Source of the DNA: Pseudomonadales bacterium
GTDB taxonomy: Bacteria; Pseudomonadota; Gammaproteobacteria; Pseudomonadales; Ketobacteraceae
DNA: 64,000 nt
NCBI GenBank assembly: GCA_002708905.1
Contig: PAPM01000030.1
Coordinates: forward strand, 1 to 64,000
Direction of reading: 5' to 3'
Positions 17,415-25,640 of the stretch are shown one piece after another (positions within the stretch are counted from its first letter, which is position 1; each line of letters begins with the position of its first letter). A program made the translations under genes and the position numbers. The notes under the pieces are model-generated. The model was not told the origin of the DNA and did no database searches. It saw only the letters and a list, made by a program, of their open reading frames with translations.

Positions 17415-18296
17415 ATGTCTGAATTAGATATAGATAAAGTTACAAACGGATCAGGCGTGGAAAATCAAATTGAGTTTTCCTGCACCAACTGCAAAACAAC
17501 CATTGCTGCATCCAGAATAAAGCAGGGGGAGTTAATGCAATGCCCAAAATGTGGTACTGAATGCAAAATTCCGATAGCAGTGTCTTTTAACAATATTGGT
17601 GATTCCAAAAAGCGCAACAAAGTCGGTTTAAGTGGGGAAGGCCTGGAAAAGAACCAAAGTAAAGTTAGATTGCAAGCGGATAAAGATCAATACAAACCCA
17701 ATTCTGCTCGATCTATCAAAAAGACAGTAGGAATCGCATTCATGTGGCTGATTTTAGCTGTCGTTCTGGTAGGTTCTGGTTACCTCGCATATCGGGAAGG
17801 TGTTCTTAATACTGTTCTTCAAATGTTTACTCCTGATCCCCCTAAGCAGGAATTGGTATTTGCACAATTGGATATTGGTCAAACACATGTCACGAACGGT
17901 TTAGTTCTACAAGACCTTGTTGAGAGGAATCAAGCTCTATTAACAAAGCTTACAAATGATATTGATGCACACCAAAGCCTCAAGAGTGAAATTGAATTAT
18001 TATCCGATGGCGTTCAATTTCAAAAGCAGATTGTTAACGAGGAAATGGAAAGGACTTCGGAGATTCTGTTTCAGCTGGTGAAATATTCTGAACATTGGCC
18101 TGATCATGTGTCTGAGATATTTGATGAGAAAATTAATATTGCTAGACGATCCGGCACCAAAGATCAGGCACAGATTCTCACACAAATGAAGCTTATTGTG
18201 AATTACTCACCGCTCGATAAAACAGAATCCATTGAATTTATTAAATCAGAACTGAATTCAAAGATTGGTCTTCAGTGGTCTGAAAATGAGGAATGA
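17415..18296 (+). CDS. Zinc-ribbon single-pass membrane protein
   Basis: This protein has 293 residues, with GGGGGAAG eight bases before the start. Residues 23-46 form a zinc ribbon (C23xxC26, C43xxC46). Then comes a polar linker and one membrane helix at about 105-127 (IAFMWLILAVVLVGSGYLAY). The C-terminal half is helical and charged, with likely coiled coil at about 155-200. The ribbon would be cytoplasmic and the coiled coil periplasmic. It lies between the channel gene (41-base gap) and the fibrinogen-like gene (12-base gap), so it is probably a regulator or scaffold of that channel. No named family is recognised beyond the generic ribbon. Confidence 0.7.
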   Translation: MSELDIDKVTNGSGVENQIEFSCTNCKTTIAASRIKQGELMQCPKCGTECKIPIAVSFNNIGDSKKRNKVGLSGEGLEKNQSKVRLQADKDQYKPNSARSIKKTVGIAFMWLILAVVLVGSGYLAYREGVLNTVLQMFTPDPPKQELVFAQLDIGQTHVTNGLVLQDLVERNQALLTKLTNDIDAHQSLKSEIELLSDGVQFQKQIVNEEMERTSEILFQLVKYSEHWPDHVSEIFDEKINIARRSGTKDQAQILTQMKLIVNYSPLDKTESIEFIKSELNSKIGLQWSENEE

Positions 18297-18308
18297 AGGA
18301 TATTCAAT

Positions 18309-19178
18309 ATGAAGCTTATACGTCCGAAGCAGAATACCAGTTTTTTCGAGTCTTTCAGTGATTTAATATTCGCCACCATGGCAATATTTGTCATGCTTCT
18401 AATTATATTTATTAGTCAGGTGGGCGAGGGTGTTTCCCAGATTGCTGATAGTGATAGTTCAGGTGTATCTGATTCAGAATCGATTGGAGGGCAATCCTGC
18501 AAAGTCAACACAATCAAGGATGTGTTCGGGCCTGCTCAATCCTTTGACAAGAACCATTGCCGCCGAGGAAAAACCTGTCGGTCTAGTTGTAATGATATAC
18601 TAGTCCATGGTGAATCAAAGGGTACAGGTATTTATACAATTGATGTTGACGGTAGAGGAAAAGTTACTCCGTTTAAAGCATATTGCGACATGGAGACAAG
18701 AGGCGGGGGCTGGACGCTATTCGCGCACCATCAAGACTGTACCGCTGAAGTGGTGGAAGTTGACTTTGTCCATCTTGAAAACCTGGGTGTTTTACGTAGT
18801 GATAAGTGGAAGGCATTACGGGATGGTGTGCAGGAAGGAATGATGTTCGTCGATGAAAAGGAAAAAGTTACATTCCTGTCAGTGCAAAAATTGAAGAATG
18901 CAAACTGCGTGAATATAGATGTAGTTCAGAATTTGTCATTGGCAAGCCCTGGCTACAGATCAAATGTGATATGGCATGCTGAGAATGATTGTCAGGGTAA
19001 AGGTCAGGATTATTCAATAGTCGCGATCGCAGGTAGTTCCTATAAGAATTATACCTTTGCAGGTGCAGGCCTGTGGCAATTTGCCGAGCAATTTGACGAA
19101 TGGCCCTATCCAAATACTGGCCGGTATCCAAGTGCATCTATAGATCACCAAAATGAGCTACTTTACTTCATCAAATGA
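18309..19178 (+). CDS. MotB/ExbD-like membrane anchor with fibrinogen-like domain
   Basis: This 289-residue protein has two parts. Residues 1-40 have the form of the single-pass partner of MotA/ExbB channels: FFESFSDLIFATMAIFVMLL, with Asp18 at the membrane entry where MotB, TolR, ExbD and ZorB keep the proton-carrying Asp. A Ser/Asp-rich linker and a Cys-containing segment follow. From about residue 113 there is a fibrinogen-like domain: GIYTIDVDG, then YCDMETRGGGWTLF (125-138) and later Cys residues suited to disulfides. Such GGGWT domains bind sugars or acetyl groups in animal ficolins and intelectins. In MotB-like proteins this position normally holds a peptidoglycan-binding OmpA domain. 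The ribosome site AAGGA is about 10 bases upstream. Confidence 0.82.
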   Translation: MKLIRPKQNTSFFESFSDLIFATMAIFVMLLIIFISQVGEGVSQIADSDSSGVSDSESIGGQSCKVNTIKDVFGPAQSFDKNHCRRGKTCRSSCNDILVHGESKGTGIYTIDVDGRGKVTPFKAYCDMETRGGGWTLFAHHQDCTAEVVEVDFVHLENLGVLRSDKWKALRDGVQEGMMFVDEKEKVTFLSVQKLKNANCVNIDVVQNLSLASPGYRSNVIWHAENDCQGKGQDYSIVAIAGSSYKNYTFAGAGLWQFAEQFDEWPYPNTGRYPSASIDHQNELLYFIK

Positions 19179-19297
19179 ACCCTTAAAAAGGCAGATATTT
19201 ATCAAAATCGGAGTTTTTTGAACGTCTGTGGAAACAGCGGTATTTCCGAATACGAATGCGAACTTCCGCTTTTCGCCCTGTTCTGGAAAATAGATCA

Positions 19298-19323
19298 ATG
19301 TCCGCTCTTGGCCGAAAGCAGAC
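19298..19323 (+). repeat. Dispersed TGTCCGCT/GGCCGAAAG repeat, copy 3
   Basis: ATGTCCGCTCTTGGCCGAAA followed by GCAGAC. It lies 120 bases after the fibrinogen-like gene and 37 bases before the DUF922 gene, in a 181-base gap with no other recognisable element. Confidence 0.8.
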
Positions 19324-19359
19324 CACAACCGAACGTGCATTGTCATTAAATACCAACAT

Positions 19360-19968
19360 ATGAAGCACCTAAAAACGCTGTTACTACTTGTCATCAGCAT
19401 TAATTCATCTGCTGAAGTAACCGAACAAGTCGACTTCGAGTACTACTATGTTTACGGTCAATCGATGAAAGAGTTGACCTTATCCATGAAGGAAAACAGT
19501 CCGGTCATTCGAGGCAACTCAAAGCATGCTGCGACAGTAAAACTTAAGATTCAATACCGTTATTCAAATCACAAGAATACTGCTGGCTGCTCGCTGATTA
19601 ATCCCGAGGTCCGACTAAAGACAACTTATGTCATACCCAAAATAATAGAAGAGCGCAGCAGCACTAGAATTATCACTGTGTTCAAGGAATATTCATCCCG
19701 TTTGATGAAGCATGAGCGAGAGCATAGAAATATTGCTTTCGAGTCGGCTCAACAGCTTGATAAAAGTCTGGCATTGCTGCCTCTTGCCACTGATTGTGCC
19801 TCGCTGAAGCGCAACACCAGAACCCTGTACTCTCGGATCAATGAGGATCAAAAACGCCGAAATCAAATTTATGACAAAGAAACCCAGCATGGTGTACTAC
19901 AAGGGGTTTCCTTTATGGATATAGTTAAACCGCTAGTAAAAACGAGAAAGGAACTTATAGAGTTTTGA
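19360..19968 (+). CDS. DUF922-type predicted secreted zinc protease
   Basis: This protein has 202 residues. A short hydrophobic N-terminus (KTLLLLVISINSSAE) looks like a signal peptide. The core has the Y-x-V-x-G-x-S-x-x-E/L start of the family and the metal-binding HEREH at 118-122 (KHEREHRNIA), the feature by which DUF922 proteins were predicted to be secreted zinc proteases. C77 and C146 may pair. No strong ribosome site precedes ATG 19360. It follows the fibrinogen cassette on the same strand but with a repeat between, so it is probably a separate transcript. The proteolytic role is a family prediction, not a proven activity. Confidence 0.7.
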   Translation: MKHLKTLLLLVISINSSAEVTEQVDFEYYYVYGQSMKELTLSMKENSPVIRGNSKHAATVKLKIQYRYSNHKNTAGCSLINPEVRLKTTYVIPKIIEERSSTRIITVFKEYSSRLMKHEREHRNIAFESAQQLDKSLALLPLATDCASLKRNTRTLYSRINEDQKRRNQIYDKETQHGVLQGVSFMDIVKPLVKTRKELIEF

Positions 19969-20074
19969 GCACTTCCCCGTAGCCGGCGTCTTTAAGAATT
20001 CCCACCAAGTGGTAGTCCGTGGCAATCGCCCCAGCATTCAAAAGTGGAATAAAGACGGTTTCTAATTGCTCACG
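19955..20074 (-). pseudogene. Minus-strand remnant of a gene 3' end
   Basis: An open minus-strand frame without a start encodes ETVFIPLLNAGAIATDYHLV and continues with GILKDAGYGEVLKTL before TAA (19955-19957). It reads like a genuine C-terminus, with good codon use in an otherwise gene-free stretch, and its stop overlaps the end of the convergent DUF922 gene. Upstream it runs into a stop at 20075. I do not recognise the family. It is likely a leftover of a displaced gene; a chance frame cannot be excluded. Confidence 0.4.
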
Positions 20075-20246
20075 CTATCCTATAACCCAACATACCCTTA
20101 AGTCCGTTTTATAGCATATTTGGCAGCCGATACATCACATTAAATGTACATTTCCAAGCCGCTTTGCACTTCATAAAAGCCCTACTACAATTATTAGTTG
20201 AGATATTGAGGTGTGCCCCTTAACCCTTCAGATGTGCAAGCAGTTG

Positions 20247-22049
20247 ATGTCTATATTCAGTTTTACACGGTTTTTTGCCTTGATTGTTACTTTATGTGCT
20301 TTTATCTCTGGTTGTTCCACCGCTGTCGAACGACTAAACAAGCTGCAAGAACAACATAGGAAAACAATACGCCATGAGGTTAACGCCTTGCTCTCTGAGC
20401 CTGGCGATATTAATCGTATATCTCCAAAGAAGGCGTTAACGCCTTTGTTAGCAGCTTCCTTCTTTGACCCAGAGCGTATACCAGACATGATCGCTCAAGG
20501 TGCAGATGTAAATTATCGAACGCCTTTTGATGAAACTGCCTTACACATACTGATGTATCGCGAAGCCGTATACAAAGGCATCTTCTGGGCTGGTGCTGGG
20601 TATGGCCCGTATGATGACACTTATGAGCTTGCTGCGACTGAAGCCTTACTTCAAGCAGGCGCCGACCCAAACATCAAGGGGCTTGGAGGAGCAACCCCTG
20701 CGCACTTCGCGGCCAATCCCCAATATTACAAAGGTGACGATGAACATTGGCTTGATATGCAAGTTGAGCGTATTGCCTTGATTGTCAGATATGGCGCTGA
20801 TCTTTCTATCGGAAATTCTGAAGGATTGACACCATATGAGAGTTCTATTCCAGCTAATTCTTGGGCAAGGGAAAACCAAACTCCTTCCCAGGAAGCATTT
20901 TCGCAGTTTCTTTTTCTCGCCGAGAAGCATGGAATAGAACAAGCCTATGCAGCTCATATTAAACGCAAAACATCTCTCGCAAAAGAGGCTAAGGACAAAG
21001 CCAGAGCTGAAGCAGAACGCAAACATCGCGAGGAAATCGCGTGGAAAAGAAAGCAAGCCCAAAAACAGGCTATTTCCTCATACATTGCTTCACGCCCCGA
21101 TCTGAACAACGCGTTGGCAGAAGTCGTTCAGGTCGGAAGGGAAAAGAAAGCGGTGGATTCAGTTCTCAGGGAAAACGCATTCGGAGAAAGGTGTGAAACC
21201 GGAAGTAACAATACGTACTTTCAATCTAAAACCTGTATTTCAGGTTGGAAGACGTTGAAGGCGAGCGCTGAAAGCCATTATTCAAGCCTTGATTCAGCCT
21301 ACCGCAAGCAACGTGACTGGTTTTCCAACCTGTTTGGTAAGAGTGGCGGCATCGTCAAAGAACTCGTAGATGACCGCATTGGGGAGGCATCCGCCGACGA
21401 TGCAGTCAAGCAGCAGTACGCACCGGCTTTGCGGCAACTCAGTAGCATTACCGCGGCCGAAGCTCGCGCCGAACGTGCAGAAATGCGGCGACAAGAGCAG
21501 CAGAGGATGGCTGACTTCATGAATAACATTCAAAATTCGTTCGAGAGAACGAACCAAATGCTGGACCGTAATATGGCTCAAACCCAGCAGGTCATCCATC
21601 AGGCTTATTCGTCACAAAGAGCAAACGAGAGTGGCTACCAATCGTCTTCTCGCCATGGAATGCCTGAATTGAGTGACAAGCTAAAGGATATTGATCGCAG
21701 ATTTGACACATCAGCCACCTCTGAGTCAAACATCCATGTTCCTGAAAACAACAAGCAAAAAAGCGGCCACAGAGTCTGTGCTGGCCCATTTACTATGCCC
21801 GCAATCGACATGGTGGTAACAATCCAAGAATATAATGGAGGGCGTGCAAGCCAGAAATTTAAGTGCCCTGAAAACACCATCCCTGTGCAGGAAGGTGGTC
21901 ACAGCGCCCAATTCACCAACTGGCTATTGCCAAATAGAACAGAAGAGCCGGCAGGCAAGGGTAAAATGCGGATCACTCGTAAGGCGTTTCGTTATGAATG
22001 CCTGTGCGCAAACGACAAGAAAACAGGTTCTAGTTCAACTCAGCAATAG
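20247..22049 (+). CDS. Ankyrin-repeat lipoprotein
   Basis: This protein has 600 residues from ATG 20247; earlier in-frame starts at 20211 (GTG) and 20232 only lengthen the basic region. The N-terminus is a lipoprotein signal with lipobox ISGC (Cys23). Residues about 60-210 contain ankyrin-type repeats: MIAQGADVNYRTPFDETALH, then LLQAGADPNIKGLGGATPAH and LIVRYGADLSIGNSEGLTPY. A K/E/A/R-rich coiled coil follows (about 245-290), then a mixed region with a Q-rich helix and a C-terminal domain with scattered Cys residues. It is probably anchored to the outer membrane facing the periplasm. The partner is unknown. It stands alone, at the end of the AT-rich island. Confidence 0.75.
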   Translation: MSIFSFTRFFALIVTLCAFISGCSTAVERLNKLQEQHRKTIRHEVNALLSEPGDINRISPKKALTPLLAASFFDPERIPDMIAQGADVNYRTPFDETALHILMYREAVYKGIFWAGAGYGPYDDTYELAATEALLQAGADPNIKGLGGATPAHFAANPQYYKGDDEHWLDMQVERIALIVRYGADLSIGNSEGLTPYESSIPANSWARENQTPSQEAFSQFLFLAEKHGIEQAYAAHIKRKTSLAKEAKDKARAEAERKHREEIAWKRKQAQKQAISSYIASRPDLNNALAEVVQVGREKKAVDSVLRENAFGERCETGSNNTYFQSKTCISGWKTLKASAESHYSSLDSAYRKQRDWFSNLFGKSGGIVKELVDDRIGEASADDAVKQQYAPALRQLSSITAAEARAERAEMRRQEQQRMADFMNNIQNSFERTNQMLDRNMAQTQQVIHQAYSSQRANESGYQSSSRHGMPELSDKLKDIDRRFDTSATSESNIHVPENNKQKSGHRVCAGPFTMPAIDMVVTIQEYNGGRASQKFKCPENTIPVQEGGHSAQFTNWLLPNRTEEPAGKGKMRITRKAFRYECLCANDKKTGSSSTQQ

Positions 22050-22070
22050 AATAACTGTCATGATTTTATG

Positions 22071-22112
22071 GGGCTCAATAGGCCATGATCACATTCTGGA
22101 TATTTTGAGCCC
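22071..22112. terminator. Inverted repeat after the ankyrin lipoprotein gene
   Basis: GGGCTCAA (22071-22078) pairs with TTGAGCCC (22105-22112) 22 bases after the stop. The loop is 26 bases and no T-run follows, so it is only a possible terminator. The rest of 22050-22560 has no recognisable gene apart from a dispersed repeat at 22256. Confidence 0.35.
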
Positions 22113-22255
22113 ACCTGTGACCTTATGGTGAAACCGAACAAAACTGAGGTTCCGCAGCTGACTCAGCTGGTGATGAGCTGATTCGCAAATCAGTTTCTGT
22201 GAAGCCCATATACACAATACACTGACTACTGTAAAAGCCCTCCACCCTACATTGA

Positions 22256-22279
22256 ATGTCTGCTTATGGCCGAAAGCGG
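22256..22279 (+). repeat. Dispersed TGTCCGCT/GGCCGAAAG repeat, copy 4
   Basis: ATGTCTGCTTATGGCCGAAA followed by GCGG. It lies 207 bases after the ankyrin gene. A 95-codon frame starting inside it (22266-22553) looks spurious. Confidence 0.75.
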
Positions 22280-22562
22280 CGGAGGATTCCTGTTAGTGGC
22301 TTCTCAAAGAAGCGGTGCAGGCAGAACATTCGCCCCCCTCTACAAAATGGATAAAGAAAACTTTAATTTTTATTACCACAGAACGGCTAAAGCCAACCCG
22401 CAAGCCATTTGCGACCATCACCTAAAATTCACAATCCCAAACCCGCCAAAACACAAGGCACCCCACCAGCAAGGTGGCACCCAGAGCCTGCATTACTCTC
22501 ACGCTGAGCACCAGAAACCAGATGGCCAACAGGCCGGCATAAAAGGAGGATGACTCCAAACC

Positions 22563-22642
22563 GCGCCATTTTACTACGGCAAAAGTGGCGCAGTTAGAGA
22601 AACCGCGCCACAATAGCGCCATATATCATCTATACTGCGCCA
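22563..22642. promoter_or_regulatory. Cluster of five GCGCCA/TGGCGC sites before a decayed gene
   Basis: GCGCCA occurs at 22563, 22605, 22616 and 22637, and its complement TGGCGC at 22586, all within 80 bases. GTGGCGC at 22585-22591 and GCGCCAC at 22605-22611 form a spaced palindrome. The cluster ends seven bases before the ATG of the HTH remnant at 22649, so an autoregulatory operator array is the natural reading. Confidence 0.5.
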
Positions 22643-22648
22643 ACTACC

Positions 22649-22848
22649 ATGTCATCTACCAGCCAGGGTTTATCGCTTTCTGAGTTATTAAAGAAATATC
22701 CGGATATCCCCCGACGTACTTTCCAGCGCAACGTCAGGATAATGCCCAAGCTCTGATTGTGGAGGAGCTGCGACGCCTGCATGAGGGTGTACTGGCACGT
22801 TATGGCCTGAGGCCGTCTGAGTATACTGCGTGGAAAGCGCTGCACTGA
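22649..22848 (+). pseudogene. Remnant of a gene with N-terminal HTH (possibly Fic-family)
   Basis: Frame 1 (22649-22756) encodes SLSELLKKYPDIPRRTFQR, which looks like an N-terminal winged-helix/HTH, then shifts and stops. A second frame, joined near 22727, encodes ALIVEELRRLHEGVLARYGL and ends at TGA 22846-22848. Together they look like the two ends of one longer protein joined after an internal deletion plus a frameshift. The HTH style resembles that of some Fic-domain proteins, but the Fic core itself is absent, so the family is a guess. Confidence 0.5.
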
Positions 22849-22874
22849 AGCCAGCAGACTCTCTGTTAGCATCA

Positions 22875-23897
<1,023 letters not shown>

Positions 23898-24071
23898 TCG
23901 ATTATCTCCCTTGGTTGAGGTACAGGCACAGTATGGCGAGTGGGGGCCACTGTCGGCTATCCGGATGCTGTAGAGTTTTTGCCTGATCCTCCAGAAACGG
24001 GCGTCAGCCCCTTCCCTTCCCCGGCGCAAGGCTTAGACTGGAGCAACGATGATCACCAAGGCAAGAGCACG

Positions 24072-24956
24072 ATGTTTTCCACTGAATGCATTCACACCCT
24101 GAGACAGCTGACCCCCAACGAGGGCGAGAACGATGCCCGGCACGAGGGCCTGATGTTGATCCGTTCCGACACACCCACTGAGCGCAAAGCCATCATCTAC
24201 CAGCCGGTTTTCTATATTGTCATTCAAGGGCAGAAGCAAAGCTTCCTGGGCAATGAGGTGTTCCAGTATGATCCCGGGCGCTTTTTGGCGTTGACTGTGC
24301 CGTTGCCCATGGAAGGCATGGTGACGGTCGCCACGGCGGATGAACCCTACCTGGCCATTAAGCTTGCTGTTGATAGCGGCACGGTGCTGTCGCTGCTGCG
24401 GGAGTTGCCGGATCTGGAGCCGGCAAAGGAAACCAACCGGGGCACCAGCCGGGGCGTCTGTGTGTGCCCGGTGGCGGCTGAGATGGTGGCCGCAGTGGAA
24501 CGGCTGGTTGCGAGCCTGGCCGACGATCACAAGCGCCGGGTGCTGACACCGATGATCATCCGCGAGATTCTGTTCTACGGTCTGCAAAGTCCACAGGGCG
24601 AACAATTGGCGGCCTTTGTCACCCGCGATCGTCACCATGCCCGTATCGCCGACGTGCTGCGCCATATCCAGACCCACTTTTCCGAGCCTTTGGATATTCA
24701 GGCACTGGCCGACATTGCCAGCATGAGTCAAAGCAGTCTGCATCAGCACTTCAAGGCCGTCACCAATGCCTCGCCACTGCAATACATTAAAGCCATCCGC
24801 CTGCATCGGGCGCAACACCTGTTAAGCGACAGCCAACTCAGTGTCAGCGAAGCAGCCTGGGAGGTAGGTTATCAAAGCCTTTCCCAGTTCAGTCGCGAAT
24901 ATAAGCGACTTTTTGGCGACGTGCCGAGTCGGGTGGTGGGTTCGGTGTTGAATTAG
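24072..24956 (+). CDS. AraC-family transcriptional regulator
   Basis: This protein has 294 residues from ATG 24072 (AAGGCAAGAG before it); the frame is open further upstream but reads through the shared promoter region. The N-terminal half is the AraC_N cupin type (IIYQPVFYIVIQGQKQSFLG, then LTVPLPMEGMV). The last 100 residues hold two HTH motifs: LDIQALADIASMSQSSLHQH and VSEAAWEVGYQSLSQFSREY. It is divergent from the aldo/keto reductase and most likely activates that gene in response to an aldehyde or similar compound. The inducer cannot be read from sequence. Confidence 0.92.
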   Translation: MFSTECIHTLRQLTPNEGENDARHEGLMLIRSDTPTERKAIIYQPVFYIVIQGQKQSFLGNEVFQYDPGRFLALTVPLPMEGMVTVATADEPYLAIKLAVDSGTVLSLLRELPDLEPAKETNRGTSRGVCVCPVAAEMVAAVERLVASLADDHKRRVLTPMIIREILFYGLQSPQGEQLAAFVTRDRHHARIADVLRHIQTHFSEPLDIQALADIASMSQSSLHQHFKAVTNASPLQYIKAIRLHRAQHLLSDSQLSVSEAAWEVGYQSLSQFSREYKRLFGDVPSRVVGSVLN

Positions 24957-24983
24957 TGACGATTGCCCAGGTCTTGGATCTAT

Positions 24984-25006
24984 TGTCCGCTCCCGGCCGA
25001 AAGGGG
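24984..25006 (+). repeat. Dispersed TGTCCGCT/GGCCGAAAG repeat, copy 5
   Basis: TGTCCGCTCCCGGCCGAAAG followed by GGG. It starts 28 bases after the AraC gene and is the last copy seen; none was noticed in the remaining 39 kb. Confidence 0.7.
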
Positions 25007-25136
25007 GCTATGGAGGAGTGGATAATTTTCCTCCGTAATGCGTTCATCCGGTTAACTAAATCTTTGCTGATTTAACCTTGATTAAAGCATTCTGTAAGTT
25101 TAGTTTGAGAAATCATTGAATTTACATATCTATCCT

Positions 25137-25604
25137 ATGAAATCGAAACCCCCAATACATATGATTGCATATACCAGCGATCTGGTTTGGTCAGCCGACA
25201 AAGCCTATTCCATTGATGACGATGTTACGCCATTGCTGCGCAACATCCAGCAACAGGCGATTACTCGTAACACGGCTTTGGATATAACCGGTTTATTGAT
25301 GTTTTGGGACGGAAGCTTTTTTCAGGTTTTGGAAGGTGAAGAAGAAGCAATCAGGAACGTGTTCACGAGCATTGAAAAAGATCCGCGTCATTGTCACGTT
25401 CGTTGCCTGCTGGATGAAGACATACCCGAGCGAATTTTTTCTCAGTGGCGTATGCGTTGTCTGAATTTAAATGCCCAGTGTTCATTTGATAAGTCTGAAT
25501 TGATTGAAATGATGCAGGCTTATCGAAATACATTTAAGCCAACCCGTAAAAGTTTGATGAGGGTTTTTCACCACACACTACCTTTTAATGATCTGTCTAT
25601 TTAG
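25137..25604 (+). CDS. BLUF-domain blue-light sensor
   Basis: This protein has 155 residues from ATG 25137. Residues 7-100 are a BLUF domain, which binds FAD and senses blue light. The key residues are present: Tyr12 (MIAYTS), Asn45 (TRNTALDITG) and Gln63 (FFQVLEGEEE), the Tyr-Asn-Gln set that rearranges its hydrogen bonds on illumination. The ITGLLMFWDGSFFQVLEGEE block is diagnostic. After the domain there are only about 50 residues, so this is a short, stand-alone BLUF protein acting through protein contacts rather than a fused output domain. No obvious partner is adjacent; it converges with ybiT. Confidence 0.9.
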   Translation: MKSKPPIHMIAYTSDLVWSADKAYSIDDDVTPLLRNIQQQAITRNTALDITGLLMFWDGSFFQVLEGEEEAIRNVFTSIEKDPRHCHVRCLLDEDIPERIFSQWRMRCLNLNAQCSFDKSELIEMMQAYRNTFKPTRKSLMRVFHHTLPFNDLSI

Positions 25605-25640
25605 CTTCGAGACTTTAATCCTCTCTGATCGTCATAACTC

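Noticed and set aside
16597-19178. Zorya defence system
   Set aside because: The channel and anchor recall ZorA/ZorB, but there is no OmpA domain on the anchor and no ZorC, ZorD or ZorE gene.
22266-22553. 95-codon plus-strand frame
   Set aside because: It starts inside a dispersed repeat and shows no domain or coding pattern.
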